This document shows, piece by piece, positions 9,615 through 20,705 of a DNA stretch of 64,000 nt (position 1 is its first letter; each line of letters opens with the position of its first letter). The notes under the pieces were generated by a model. It saw only the letters and a list, made by a program, of their open reading frames with translations, was not told where the DNA came from and searched no databases. The DNA comes from Impatiens glandulifera (taxonomy: Eukaryota > Streptophyta > Magnoliopsida > Ericales > Balsaminaceae), in the NCBI RefSeq assembly GCF_907164915.1, contig NC_061862.1:127047641-127111640 (forward strand), in the 5' to 3' direction. A program made the position numbers and the translations under genes.

Positions 9615-11473
9615 TGTTAAGTAAAAATAGTTAATTAATTATTAGTGTTAATTAGCTATTAAATAAGAACTTAATTGTGTTAATTTAATTCTATGCAGAT
9701 TAAAGAAAACCGGAAAGAAAAGATGTCTGACATTTGATTAAAGACGGTCTTTGATCAAAGTCCGGTATTATGCCAAAAGGCTTTCGATATTATTCTACAA
9801 ATCGGTATTTTGAAGATTGGCATTTTGTGAAGACGTATCCGGTTATTTAGCACTTCGGTATTATATTTAACATATCTGGTAGTTTATATAATCGGCTTTA
9901 TATAAACACGCGTCCAATATTCTGCAAATTGGCATTTTGTAAATCGGCATTTTATGAAGACGTGTATCTGGTAGTTTGGGTTTCGATATTATATTGAAGC
10001 GTAGCCGGTATTTTTAAAATCGGTTTTATATTAAGGGACGCGTCCGGTATTTTTGCAAATCAGTATTTTGCAAAACATGCGTCCGGTTTTATCTTCTGGT
10101 ATTATATAATCGGTTTTATATAATAAGCTCCTCCGGTAGTTTGTAAAATCGGTATTTTACAAACATGTATCCAGTTTTATATCAGTTCGGTATTTTATAA
10201 AACGTGTCCGGTAGTTTATATAATCAGTTTTATATAAACACTCGTCCAGTAGTTTATGACTTCCGGTTTTATATCAAACTAGGACGCGTACGGTTTTATC
10301 TTCACGTAGTTTATATAATCGGTTTTATATAAACACGCGTCCAGTATTATATAATCGGTTTTATATAATAAGTGTCAAGTTATATTATGACTTCGGTTTT
10401 TACATCAAATTGGAGCACGTCCGGCATTTTACCATTTTGCCATTTTAGTGCTACATTAGGATATTTCCGGTATTATCAAAAGACAGTTTTATACGTCTCC
10501 AGCATTTGTTTCCTTTTCGGTGCAAATACTGATGAAGAACTTTTGGCAGTCTATTTCTCAACAGTAGAGGACTGCTAAACCAAGTATATATTGACAAAAC
10601 TCCTAAGTGTCTCAAACTATATAAGGTATACGCTCCTCGTTTATCACATCCCATAAAAGATATTTTGGCACTATCTACATTCAGCACATCCTCGTACATT
10701 GCAATCACATTAATGAATATCTTGGCTTATTATCATCCAAGTACATACAAGATCAAAGAGGATCCTCCGTGATGTACTATTCTAGAACTCAACCAATCAA
10801 GATTAAGACATATGTTTTATGAAGTAGATATATCCATTGAGCAGCAAATATAACCGTTGACATCTTCCTACTTAAGAAGACAAATGACAACCTGCTTCAT
10901 TACCTTTTCACGCAACAAGATTTATGAATCCTTGAACAATCTATTGCCTTCAAAAATCTCTCTCAAACTCTCAAATTCCTTAAATCTTTCAAGTTTTCTA
11001 GAGTGTTACAATTGTATTACATACTACCTATTATGTGTGAGTTGGTTAGCATTGTAAGTTAACAGAATTTGTTTCTGTTCAACAGAGTGTGTGTGCTAGG
11101 AGTTCGAAAACAGACTGTAACTAAGTCCTGGTTGTTTGACTGGGTTTGTACAAGTGTTGTATTTAACCAAATCTTCTAGTGAATATCCTTCTCGAGGTCG
11201 AGAGGAAGGGGGTGACGTAGGAGATTTTACTCTGAACATCCATAAACATCTTTCGTGTACTATGTTCTTCTCTTTCACATCATTTTAATCATGTTGTGTT
11301 GTTTCAAGTCGAAACAAACTTTTCCGCACTTGAACTCAGTTCAAGAGTTTGTGATGACTTGCGTAGAATAGAAACTATATATTAACTCCTAATAGAGTTA
11401 CTAACAAACGAAGTGTGTGTAAGCGTTCAACGTAGTTAGAACCCCGTCTCTATCATTGATCCCGATCCTAACA
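9615..11473 (+). mobile_element. TE-B 3' LTR
   Basis: Runs from TGTTAAGTAAAAATAG (9615) to CCCGATCCTAACA (11473), 1,859 bp, with TGTTA...TAACA inverted ends. A polypurine tract precedes it and no primer binding site follows it, so it is a 3' LTR. Its last ~985 bp match the TE-A LTR in reverse. The first 60 bp resemble the TE-C LTR start (ATAGTTAATT..., GAACTTAAT). The U3 half carries a palindrome array. The U5 half has the hairpin and GGGGGTGACGTAGGAG shared by all LTRs of this group here. Confidence 0.85.
9720..10440. repeat. Array of CGGT-loop palindromes in TE-B U3
   Basis: A degenerate tandem array built from arms around a CGGT-like loop and spaced by ACGCGTCC-type linkers. The clearest is GTTTGTAAAAT-CGGT-ATTTTACAAAC at 10,139-10,164 (perfect 11-bp arms). 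Others are GTTTATATAA-TCGGTT-TTATATAAAC (around 10,310 and elsewhere) and GCAAAT-CAGT-ATTTTGC (around 10,055). Arms differ between units but stay complementary. No ORF. Confidence 0.8.
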
Positions 11474-11991
11474 TTTTTTAATTCTCAAAAGAGGTAAAAT
11501 TTATTTCTCTTTAATTTTTTCTTCTAATTTTTATTTTCTTAATCGATATAATAATTAATTTAATCATGCATATGATATTTATAATTGATCTTATGTATTT
11601 TAGATTTAATGTAAAACTTTGAGAATTTATAATATTAGTATTACTTTTTTTTTCTTCTATTTTTTTTCATTGTGCTCTAATTGTTCGATTAAATATTTAT
11701 TTTAATTTTTTTATGTTTTTTCAACATTATATTTCAATTATTCAATCAAATATTCAATCTTGAAAATTATTTATTAAAATAATGGAACATCAATCTATTA
11801 CAAAGAAAGAAAAGATATTAATATCTTCATTCTTTAAAAAGAGACCATTAAACTAATAAGAGTTTTCCATCTACTATATGTACCATCCAAAATCAATCAT
11901 GTGAAAGTCTTCAAAATTCTTTTTCTAATATCGAACATAGTTTATTTTTTACTTGCAGAGTTTCAACTCTTTTAAACACTGTAAATTTTTG
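11474..11991. other. AT-rich DNA without recognisable feature
   Basis: About 520 bases of AT-rich sequence after the TE-B LTR. I see no coding signal and no continuation of TE-A's LTR, so TE-B is not simply inserted into that LTR with both sides kept. Confidence 0.6.
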
Positions 11992-12008
11992 ATATATATA
12001 TATATATA

Positions 12009-12069
<61 letters not shown>
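11992..12069. repeat. Microsatellite (TA)n-(TTA)n
   Basis: A run of about nine TA units followed by about twenty TTA units, ending just upstream of the PPR fragment. A compound (TTA)n-(TA)n tract in the reverse block order lies at 32.7 kb. Confidence 0.95.
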
Positions 12070-12071
<2 letters not shown>

Positions 12072-12117
12072 ACTAAATTCAAGCTCACCCCAACGTTAAA
12101 TTGTGTATCCGTCCCAT

Positions 12118-12600
12118 GTGAAGCCAGATGGCGCAGTTTGGGAAGAGCTTTGTTAGGTGGTTAGAAGATACATAGGAATGTGGAGTTAGATGAATTAGCC
12201 TTAGATCATGTCATCAGACTTGAACTTAGGAACATTGAATACTATGTTTGATGTCAAACGTTTATAATGCGGTAGGGGATTTGAATGAGATGTTTAGAAT
12301 TCGTGTTATGATGAGGAAAGATTCCGAGTATATCTATGTTGAGTAAAAGGGAGAACTCATTTTTTTTTTTTTGGTGGGAGATAGTAGTCATCCTCAAATA
12401 AAAGAGATTGATGATATGAGGAAGAAATTAGATGGTTTGGTGAATGAACTAACAGGCTTGGAAAAGAATATGAACGAAGAAAAAAGAAAAGGAAGTTAGA
12501 GCGAGGGAGAAGATGGGGAGGAAGAATCTACGATTGCGGCTTTGAAGCGTGAAGGGATTTTCGGGTACTATTGAAATCACGCCAATTGTTTTTTTGATGT
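12118..12600 (+). pseudogene. PPR protein gene, E/DYW C-terminal fragment
   Basis: Three frames together read VKPDGAVWE, then KIHRNVELDELALDHVIRLE and LRNIEYYV, then MSNVYNAVGDLNEMFRIRVM. After a run of T comes GDSSHPQIKEIDDMRKKLDG. This is the standard order of the E and E+ region of PLS-class PPR proteins. At about 12,520 KNLRLRL followed by SVKGF resembles the KNLRVCGDCHS-x-KxF part of the DYW deaminase domain, after an internal deletion. Stops, at least two frameshifts and the poly-T tract make it dead. About 35 residues normally lie between the end of the fragment at 1-245 and VKPDGAVW. They are absent, so the insertion was accompanied by a loss. Confidence 0.85.
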
Positions 12601-13649
12601 TACAAAGAGATTTAACAAATTTTTATTTTCTTCCACTACTATTTTTTACTTAATTACCATCAAACCAATGCCGTAAAAATCTCAAGTTAATTCTTAAAAT
12701 TTTCAATTTTAAGATTTCATAAAAAGTTAACGAGTTTGATTTTAAAAATGTAAACTATTACGATATTAAATTTACGATAATAATATTTTACGATTTTATG
12801 TGTTTATAAATAATTTCAATTTTAGGATTTTATTTTATTTTTTATAAAAAAAATAAATTTATATTTATAAATAAACTTTTTTTTTATTATTTATTCAAAT
12901 AAAAAAATTAATATAATGAATTTTATAAAGATAATTTTTTTATAGTATTATTTATCTATTTTTATTTTATAATTAATTTTATATTTAAATATAAAAAAAA
13001 ATTAAAATTTGCTAGGTATAAAATAATTAATTATATATAAATAATAATAATATATAACTAATATTTTATATAAAATTCTAAATTTTACTAGTTAAAATTT
13101 TTTAACCATTTACTTAAATTCTTGATTTTGATTTATTTGCGTCAAATATATATATATATATAATATTATAATGATATATATCATTAAGGAAATATATTCA
13201 TAAAATACGACACTAATTCATTATTTCAATTCATTTGAACATTAATTATTATGATTAATTAAAAAAATTCTCGTGTGATTTACACTGATAAAAATATAAA
13301 TAAAATAAATTTAATAAAAATAATAATAATATGTATTGAATGTTTGAAATTGTTAGTAAATCACAAATATTATATTAAAATAAAAAATAGAACGCTCTCA
13401 TTCTATATTTTATTCACGTCGGTAAAATAACTTATTTTCTCACATATTTCATCACATATTTGTTCCGAATGAATCTCTTATCTCGTGACCTTATACTTTC
13501 ACTTTGTCAATCAAATATTTGATTCATATTTTTTAATATTTAGCATCGTGACCTCACACCTTGGTCAATCAAATATTTGATTCATATTTTTTTAACCACT
13601 TTCAATTGATATCGGTCTATTATCCCTCGGCAAACCACAACTAAATCAC
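12601..13649. other. AT-rich DNA, short direct repeat
   Basis: No gene seen. At 13,498 and 13,556 the phrase GTCAATCAAATATTTGATTC (itself with an AATCAAATATTTGATT palindrome) is repeated with flanks CGTGACCT...C.CTT, a ~60-bp duplication. The rest is low-complexity A/T sequence. Confidence 0.6.
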
Positions 13650-14710
13650 ACTTGGTTAAAGTTTACGGGCGGGTCAACCCACAATCCGATCCAAGTATCA
13701 ATTTACTCTCACATATATATCCAAAATAATCACAGTTTCGACCCGGCAATTTGGACACTTTAAAAATTAAACATCATTATATGTAAAGATTAGTTAGTTA
13801 AAAGTTAGCTTATATTGTTAAAACGTTCCACGTTAATTAAATTTGGTGTTGAATTTAAAATATAAAGTCTTATTAGCCTAGTTGGTTAAAGGATTGTACT
13901 TTTTTTTTAGGTTGCAAGTTAAAAACATACATATAACATTTTTAATTTTATTTTTAACCGTTTTAAGTTTATGGGCAGGTCAACCCACAATTCGACCAAA
14001 GTATCCATTTACTCTCACATATATATTCAAATTAACCACAGTTCTCGACCCAGTAATCCAGAAACTTTAAAAATTAAGAATCATTATATATATATAGATA
14101 GATTAGTTAGTTAAAAAGTTGAACTTATATTGTTAAAATGTCTCGCGTTCATCAAATTTGGTGATAAATTTAAAATATAAATTATTGTTAACCTAGTTGG
14201 TTAAAGGGTTGTACTTGTTATGTTAGGTTACAAGTTCAAAACATACATATAATATTTTTAATTTTTGTTTTTAACCGTTTTATGTTTATGGGCAGGTCAA
14301 CCCACAATCCAACCCAAATATTCATTTACTCTCATATATATATCCAAATTAACCACAACTCTTGACACGGCAATTTTGACACTTTAAAAATTATGCATCA
14401 TTATATATATTATTAATTAGTTAAAAAGTTGAGCTTATATTGTTAAAACGTCCCTCTTTCATCAAATTTGGTGTTGAGATTAAAATAAAAAGTATTAGTA
14501 GTCTGGTTGGTTAAAATGTTGTATTTGTTTTGTTAGTTGCAATTTCGAAACATACATATAACATTTTTAATTTTATTTTTAACCGTTTTAAGTTTATTGG
14601 CGGGTCAACCCACAATCCGACCCAAGTATTCATTTAATCTCACATATATATCCAAATTAACCACGGCTCTCGACCCGGCAATTCGAACACTTTAAAAATT
14701 AAGTATCATT
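13650..14710 (+). repeat. ~310-bp tandem repeat with tRNA-promoter-like boxes
   Basis: The phrase GGGC(G/A)GGTCAACCCACAAT starts at 13,667, 13,973, 14,290 and (as TGGCGGGTC) 14,598, giving spacings of 306, 317 and 308 bp. Three full units and a partial fourth. Each full unit has TAGCCTAGTTGGTTAAAGG or a variant (13,874; 14,190; 14,497), like a tRNA A box. About 35 bases on comes GGTT.CAAGTTCAAAAC or a variant, like a B box. This suggests a tRNA-derived SINE ancestor that became tandem. No tRNA cloverleaf remains and no A-rich tail was identified. Confidence 0.7.
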
Positions 14711-15009
14711 ATATATATATATATATTAGAATATTAACAATTTATTTTTTAATCAAATATAAAACTAACTAATTCTAATAAATAAGTATTCATTTCATTA
14801 ATTCATCTTAATTAATTAGATGACCTTTCACTTTGTATAGATGACTTTGTCGACCAAAAGACACATAATTTTTGACTAATTTCTAAAATTATCTATTAAA
14901 ACAAAATAGTTATACAATACATCTTTACCTATGTACATACAAATTACTAGTTAATCATATTTATAATAAATCAATATGCATCGTCATATTATTAGCTATT
15001 ATGCATGCT

Positions 15010-15012
<3 letters not shown>

Positions 15013-15086
<74 letters not shown>
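15013..15086. repeat. Microsatellite (TA)n
   Basis: About 37 uninterrupted TA units. A shorter TA run is at 14,709-14,726. The stretch 14,711-15,012 between them is AT-rich with no gene signal. Confidence 0.95.
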
Positions 15087-15090
<4 letters not shown>

Positions 15091-15099
15091 ATCACTTAA

Positions 15100-15560
15100 T
15101 CAAATAAAATATAACTACAAAGGTTCTTTATTTCTTAATCGAAACACTACATTATTGTATCTTGAACGATAATCCACGTGAAACGATAATCCATGTGAAA
15201 TGAAAATGCTCAAAATTAAATTTTGATAGATTGTTCTCAACGAGACAATTCTTTTGAAGAAATTTGATTGATTTAGTCGTGTCTCTTTAAATTCATGATT
15301 AAAATTAGTTCTAACACAAACAAAAAATCGGTAATCTCTTCATACAAATGACATTCATTCTCTTACATCTAATGATTAATCGCATAATTTCTATAAAATA
15401 AATTAAAATATTTTAAAATAAATGATAATTTTTTTTGGCAAATTAAATTTCTCTAACATCTAATGATTAATCACACAATTTACATAGAAGAAATTAAAAT
15501 GTTTTAAAATATCAATGACAAAGTTATTTTGACAAATAAAATTTCAATATAAGAAATTGT
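15100..15560 (+). repeat. Dispersed repeat, copy 1 (matches 28.2-28.57 kb)
   Basis: Contains TTTTGATAGATTGTTCTCAACGAGACAATTCTTTTGAAGAA-type sequence and CAAATGACATTCATTC..TCTAATGATTAATC, which recur with many changes at 28,205-28,570 in the same order and orientation. It includes degenerate copies of the AGAAATTAAAATGTTTTAAAAT motif found in the palindrome cluster at 28.4-28.96 kb. Not coding. Confidence 0.65.
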
Positions 15561-16600
15561 TAGGTGTCATGTAAGCACTAAAAATGTACATACACAATTT
15601 ATAAAATTAAAATAATTATTTTGATTTATTTTTAAGTAAATAAAATTAAAATAATTAACCTCAAGGCAAAAACCTAAATAAACAATTAATTAGATTAATT
15701 ATTGTAATAATTAAAATCTAATTAATTAGGAATAATGGCCAAATAAAATAAATAAAATTATTTGGGATGAATGTTATACTCATTTTATCATAAAATAATT
15801 TTAAAAAATCAAGTGATTAAAATAAATAATTTAGGATGAAATGTGGTACCCATTTCATCCCCAAAATTAATAATTTAACCCAAAATTTATAAAAACAAAC
15901 AAAAATTGACAAAATATATGTCAGCCCTCGGGGGAAGAACGCATGGTGATGGACAGAACGCTGACGGAACGTTCTGCGTTCTCGCCTGAAATAACCATCT
16001 TTGAACGCATTGTCTTCTTCCTCACGATCGCCGAAAGGATAAGAATAACCACCATCTTTGAATTTTTAAAGATAGAACTCGATCGTTTCTCAACCTTTTC
16101 GACTAATTCGAAAGGTAAAATGATCACCCTACTTCAGTGATCATTTCTCCTAGACATTTAGGCATAATCATTACCTATTTCGGCAAGTTGATCCAAGAAT
16201 TTTTATATTTCAATTTTCACAAGTTATATATTGTCTGGTTGTTGGATTTTAGGATTGGAAATTGATCCTAGATCCATTCTAAGCTTTCTGTTTATGTTGG
16301 AATCAATCAATCAACCTTCAACATAAAAATGTAAATTTGAATTTTGAAAAATCAAAAATCAGGTTTGTTGTTACTCAATGCAGCTCGCTCGACAGGTTAA
16401 TTTGGAGTAATTTCTTAATAAGTTTGATTTGTTTATCTGCCAGCATACTAAAATTGTTCTAGATGTGGCTCAAAGAAATTCAGTCCATCTTGGCAAAACA
16501 TTGAGACTTTCTTAAGTCAAAAGAACGTCTTTGGATTATAATAGACTTATATTAAATGTCTCTCTTTACTGTTATTGGCTTCTCATGTCAATGGAGTAAC
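15561..16600. other. Unresolved intergenic stretch
   Basis: Starts near TGTTAGGTGTCATGTAAGC, which could be an LTR start, but I cannot find a matching end. From about 15,920 to 16,140 base composition is richer in G+C and both strands are open for 65-68 codons. Neither reading resembles a family I know. At 16,515-16,580 GTCAAAAGAACGTCTTTGGA and the following ~45 bases recur at 31,535-31,600. Confidence 0.4.
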
Positions 16601-17495
16601 GGTTAGTATTCTTATCTTGAAATAACAGAAAATATATATATAATGGTGTTACAAATAAATAAAAATTAAATAAGATATACAAAGAACGAAATCACCGATT
16701 GAGATTTTGATTCGAGGCATGTGCTTGGCACATTTTCCTTAAAACAGTTCCACCGTCTCCCGTTTGTGCTGGAGCTTATCGTAGATGGCTGTCTCCTATG
16801 GTACAACGAATCTAGTAGTGATTCAGTACCAGAATCAATACACAACGAACTTGACCAACGTACCTAAATAATCACCGAGATCAAAGCAGAATTGTGTGAA
16901 ACCACAATTAAAATAATCAATGGAAGGTTTTTCTAAAAAACTAATAAGTAGCTAGCTTCTTGTGATGTTCAAAATAAAAACTAATAAAGTTCATTTAGGG
17001 TGATTGAAGGATAAAAAACTATGTAATTCTGCAATTTTTAGTGTCTCTTCGACAACGTTTGATCAATTGAGATACTATATAAAGATAAATTAACCAAACA
17101 ACATAATGACTAATTTCTTTAACGAAGGAATAAAATCATTTAATTCAATCAATTGCATTTACATTAATTGTATTTGAAAGGTTTCAACGTATGCATTTAT
17201 CATTGCATTTCAATGAAAATTTCTCATTTACATATTGATACTAATACTCCATTTAACTGACTCATTCAATTAATATTTAATCCAAATATATTAATTTTTT
17301 TATGTAATAAAATTCATTATGCAAATAAATTAAACCCCACTTGGATTAATGGAAAATTATACATTTTATTATTTTTCCATTGTGGATAAATCCACTGACT
17401 CGATTTTATTCTTAGACTCACCCATTCAATTTTATTTTTGAATTCCCATTTTCATTCATATAATGGAAACCATTTACATAGTCTAAATTCCAACA
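16601..17495 (-). mobile_element. LTR of a second retrotransposon family, 3' LTR
   Basis: About 895 bp on the minus strand from TGTTGGAATTTAGACTATG (17,495) to GATAAGAATACTAAC (16,601; the expected terminal A is C here). It is preceded on the minus strand by CATTCATGTGGGGGAT, a good polypurine tract, so this is a 3' LTR. A second copy, roughly 90% alike by eye, is the solo LTR at 29,797-30,701. Confidence 0.75.
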
Positions 17496-18167
17496 ATCCC
17501 CCACATGAATGGAAATTGAAAGATTAACCCGGTGAAAGGTTCAACAGTTGAATTCTACATAGAATAGGTAGGTGTAACCCTTTGAACCTTCCCTTGTAAA
17601 AGCATATAACTTTAGTAGCTGATTAGTAGGCTCGATGTCCTTAAACTATTCTGCCTTTTGTGTAAACGATTACACACTTTCATATAGAATTTTCCCTGAT
17701 ACATGTGAAGCGCTCATGGTTGTGTCCGTTTTGGCCATGGAACACGCGCCTGGTTCTGTGAGAGAGTCTAGAATTTCGTGCAATTCCTTCGAAGTGGCCC
17801 CACTTATTTCTCACATAGGTGATCTCTTTTCTCACAAATAATCATTAAAAGTGATATGCTTATCCTCGTCAAAATATATATTGTTTTGTTATAGAATTAA
17901 TCCTCACAATAACATTCCAAGTTAGTACAATTAGGTTGTCCCATTGAACCTAGTTCTTGGGATCTCCAGTCTGTATAGGTTGAGTTTTCCTTTATACCAA
18001 CTTATAGTAGGCTAACGTCTCAAAAGACTTCAAACTAACTCTCTATTAAATAATTTAATTAGTGGATCCATAATGTTATTTTTGACTTACATAGTCAAAT
18101 TTGATAACTCTACTAGAGAGTTTAGTCTAATGACATCATGTCTAAGACGTGTATGTCTAGACTTGTC
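17496..18167 (-). mobile_element. 3' internal region of the second LTR family
   Basis: Lies just upstream (minus strand) of the polypurine tract at 17,496-17,507. It contains no long ORF; the 68-aa plus-strand frame at 17,635 has no recognisable domain. It ends abruptly at TGTTAC at 18,168, where TE-C's LTR begins, so TE-C was probably inserted here. The element class (copia, gypsy or non-autonomous) cannot be told from this part. Confidence 0.5.
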
Positions 18168-19302
18168 TGTTACAAAAATTAAGATAGTTAATTTGCTAAA
18201 GTAATTAACTATCTAAAGAACTTAATCAATTTCAAGTATACGTGCAGGCAAATATCCTCAACCAGACCGGCCAAACCGAATTTCTAAATTGATCTATTCT
18301 CTCAGCAAAACCGAATCGTTCAACCACATCCACAAAAAACCGGATAGGTTTAACCATAGGCTCGAATCAAGCCGCAAACTGATATCGTCCGGCTAAGTCC
18401 AACCCATCAAAGATCCAAAACCAACGGGCAGATTATTTAAAGTTATGAATACTTTGAAGATGACGTAATGATATAAACAAATATTACTTGGTAATAAGAA
18501 GAAGAAGGCTCTAAAATAGGGCATGCTGCAAGCTAATGATTATTAATGTTACCTAAGTCCACAAGCAACCTCCAAAGAACAGGAGGTCGCCTAATGCATC
18601 GTTGCCATGTGTACAAAGACAAAGCATGCACGCTACCTAATCCGGATCGGCACGGCTCCCTGTGACCAATCAAATTAAGAAAGAGAAATATGATTGTTAT
18701 CATATTTCCCATATAAAAGGAAGCCAGAGTATTGAAAAAACATACGGGATTCACATAGCTCTCTTGATCAAAAAGTTCTAAGTATTTACATTTATTGTAA
18801 AGTGCATTACATCACTGTGTGAGTGCTGTAAAGTGAACGACGAGTAGTAAATAAGACTTGATCGTATTGTGTGTTGTATTGTTGAATATTCCTAGTGAAT
18901 ATCCTTCTCACAGTTTGAGAAGAAGGGGTAACGTAGGAGTTTCGTCTCCAAACATCCATAAAATTAGTCTTGTGTTCTTCATTATTTTCGGCTACACTAT
19001 CAACCGAATTGAATCACTATCTATTCCAACCGAACTGAATCATTACTTTACCAACCGAACCGACTTTTACCTCATTCCAACCGACTTCTTTCTACTACCT
19101 TCTTAAAACGAACTGTGATTGTTGCTTCAGGTTAAAACAGACATTTTCTCCTTTGAACTCGGTTCAAGAGTCTGCGACAACCTGTGTAGTGTTAAAATCG
19201 ATTTTAATCTTTAACCGGATTAGTGCCAATTGGTGTGTGCGTTGTGTAAACGATCCACTTTAGTCGGACCCCGTTCCTCTATCGGCAATCACGATCCTAA
19301 CA
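18168..19302 (+). mobile_element. TE-C 5' LTR
   Basis: From TGTTACAAAAATTAAGATAG (18,168) to CACGATCCTAACA (19,302), about 1,135 bp, directly followed by the primer binding site. Start and end resemble the TE-B LTR. U5 has the hairpin CTTCTCA-CAGTT-TGAGAAG followed by AAGGGGTAACGTAGGAGTTT. Unlike TE-B and the solo LTR it has no palindrome array in U3. Confidence 0.8.
18664..18720 (+). promoter_or_regulatory. TE-C LTR promoter (CCAAT and TATA boxes)
   Basis: GACCAATCA at about 18,664 and ATATAAAAGG at 18,711-18,720 are spaced like a plant CCAAT/TATA promoter. Transcription would start roughly 30 bases on, near 18,745-18,755, placing the conserved hairpin in the transcript leader. Confidence 0.6.
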
Positions 19303-19320
19303 AGTGGTATTAGAGTGAGG
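19303..19320 (+). promoter_or_regulatory. TE-C primer binding site
   Basis: AGTGGTATTAGAGTGAGG follows the LTR end. It differs from the initiator Met-tRNA complement TGGTATCAGAGC at two positions (C to T, and C to T at the last base). Confidence 0.8.
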
Positions 19321-19356
19321 TTCTTAACACTCAAGCAACTGAAAAATCTGGCAAAC

Positions 19357-20705
19357 ATGACTCACAATGAGAGGCCCCCTAAGCTAAACAGTGAGGAATT
19401 TGTCGACTTGAAGGTTTAGATGTATCTACATCTGATTACAATGAATGATGAAATGAGCACCATCTTGAATGAAGGTCCAATAAATATTGGGAAGGAGAAG
19501 AAGCATGGACGGCTGAAGACATGAGACGAAACAACCTAGACAACCATTGTATGAGACATATTTTCAATTCTCTGGAAAGCAACACTTTCGGCAAAGTCAG
19601 AGATTGTCAGAATACAAAGGAAGCCTGGGAAACAATTATTCAGCTCTATGAGGGAAACGAAAAGACTAAGGAAAATAAGATAATGGTGGCAACTCATAAG
19701 TACGAGAATATCAGAATGAAGCCCAGAGAAAACATGAAGGAATTTAGTAATCGGTTCACCAATGTGGTAAACGAGTTGTATATACTTGGAAAGAGATACG
19801 ATAACAAGGAAATCATTGTTAAGGCATTGAGATCTTTAACAAGTGCATGGGACATAAAAACCATGGTGATGCGAGAATCAAGAAATCTTGGGCAAATGAA
19901 ATTGCATGATGTGTTTGAGGATCTGAAAGCATACGAGTTTGAGATAATGTCTCGAATCGAAGACGAATTCTCAACATCAACCACAACCAAAGCCCTGGTG
20001 AAATCAGTGGAGCCAACCGTTCCAACACCAATCAAAACTGCTGAACAGTTTACCAAGGATGCGATGGACATGCATGCAAGAAAATTCGAAAGATTCATAA
20101 AGAAGAGTCAACCATCAAACAACAACAACTACAACTATAACTACGGTGATAAATATAACGTTATATGTTCTAATTGTAATGCTTTAAGTCATTATAGGTC
20201 GGAGTTCAGAAGACCAAGGAGAGACGACCAAAGGCCAGATGATCGTAGACCGGCTGACCACAATCAGAGAGGTGAATATCAGCAATCCGGTGAAGGCAAA
20301 GAAATTCCGAAGGCACTACTAGCCGATGATGGTGGGAGCTACTAGACCTATTCCGATACGGAGAATAATGACAATGAATTTCCGTGTCTCATGGCCAAGG
20401 AGGAAGATGTATTTGATTTCTCTTCTGAAGAATTTACCAAGGAAGATTTGGTCACTACTCTCAATGACATGGTCATTGAGTTCAAGAACCTATCTTCCCT
20501 TATACCAATCCGGCTGAACATCCATACTAATCAACCGAGCAACTTCCAAATCGGTGAATCAAGTGGAACCAAGACCGATGAACCAGTTGAATTATCCTAT
20601 GAGAACGAGAAGCTCAAAGAGGCAGTTCAATCGCTAACCGAAGAAAATGAAATATCTAAGTACATCATGGCTGATTGGAAGAAATCCAACGAAGCCGTGA
20701 ACTAG
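19357..20705 (+). pseudogene. TE-C gag
   Basis: The ATG at 19,357 starts MTHNERPPKLNSEEFVDLKV, then a stop (in the position of the conserved Trp/Lys region). A frameshift leads to the long open part 19,521-20,345 with NLDNHCMRHIFNSLESNTFG, MVATHKYENIRMKPRENMKE and an Asn/Tyr-rich stretch. The zinc knuckle reads CSNCNALSHYRSEF: the last Cys of CX2CX4HX4C is Phe, whereas TE-A keeps it. The following piece (20,391-20,705), VFDFSSEEFTKEDLVTTLN, is a predicted helical region in a different frame. Gag would form the particle shell; this one cannot. Confidence 0.85.

Noticed and set aside
13874..14560. tRNA genes
   Set aside because: The A-box and B-box-like words are present, but no acceptor, anticodon or T arms can be folded; units are tandem and AT-rich.
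15921..16140. Overlapping ~65-codon ORFs on both strands
   Set aside because: Slightly GC-rich patch but no domain, no clear start context and no splice or neighbour evidence. Left as unresolved DNA.
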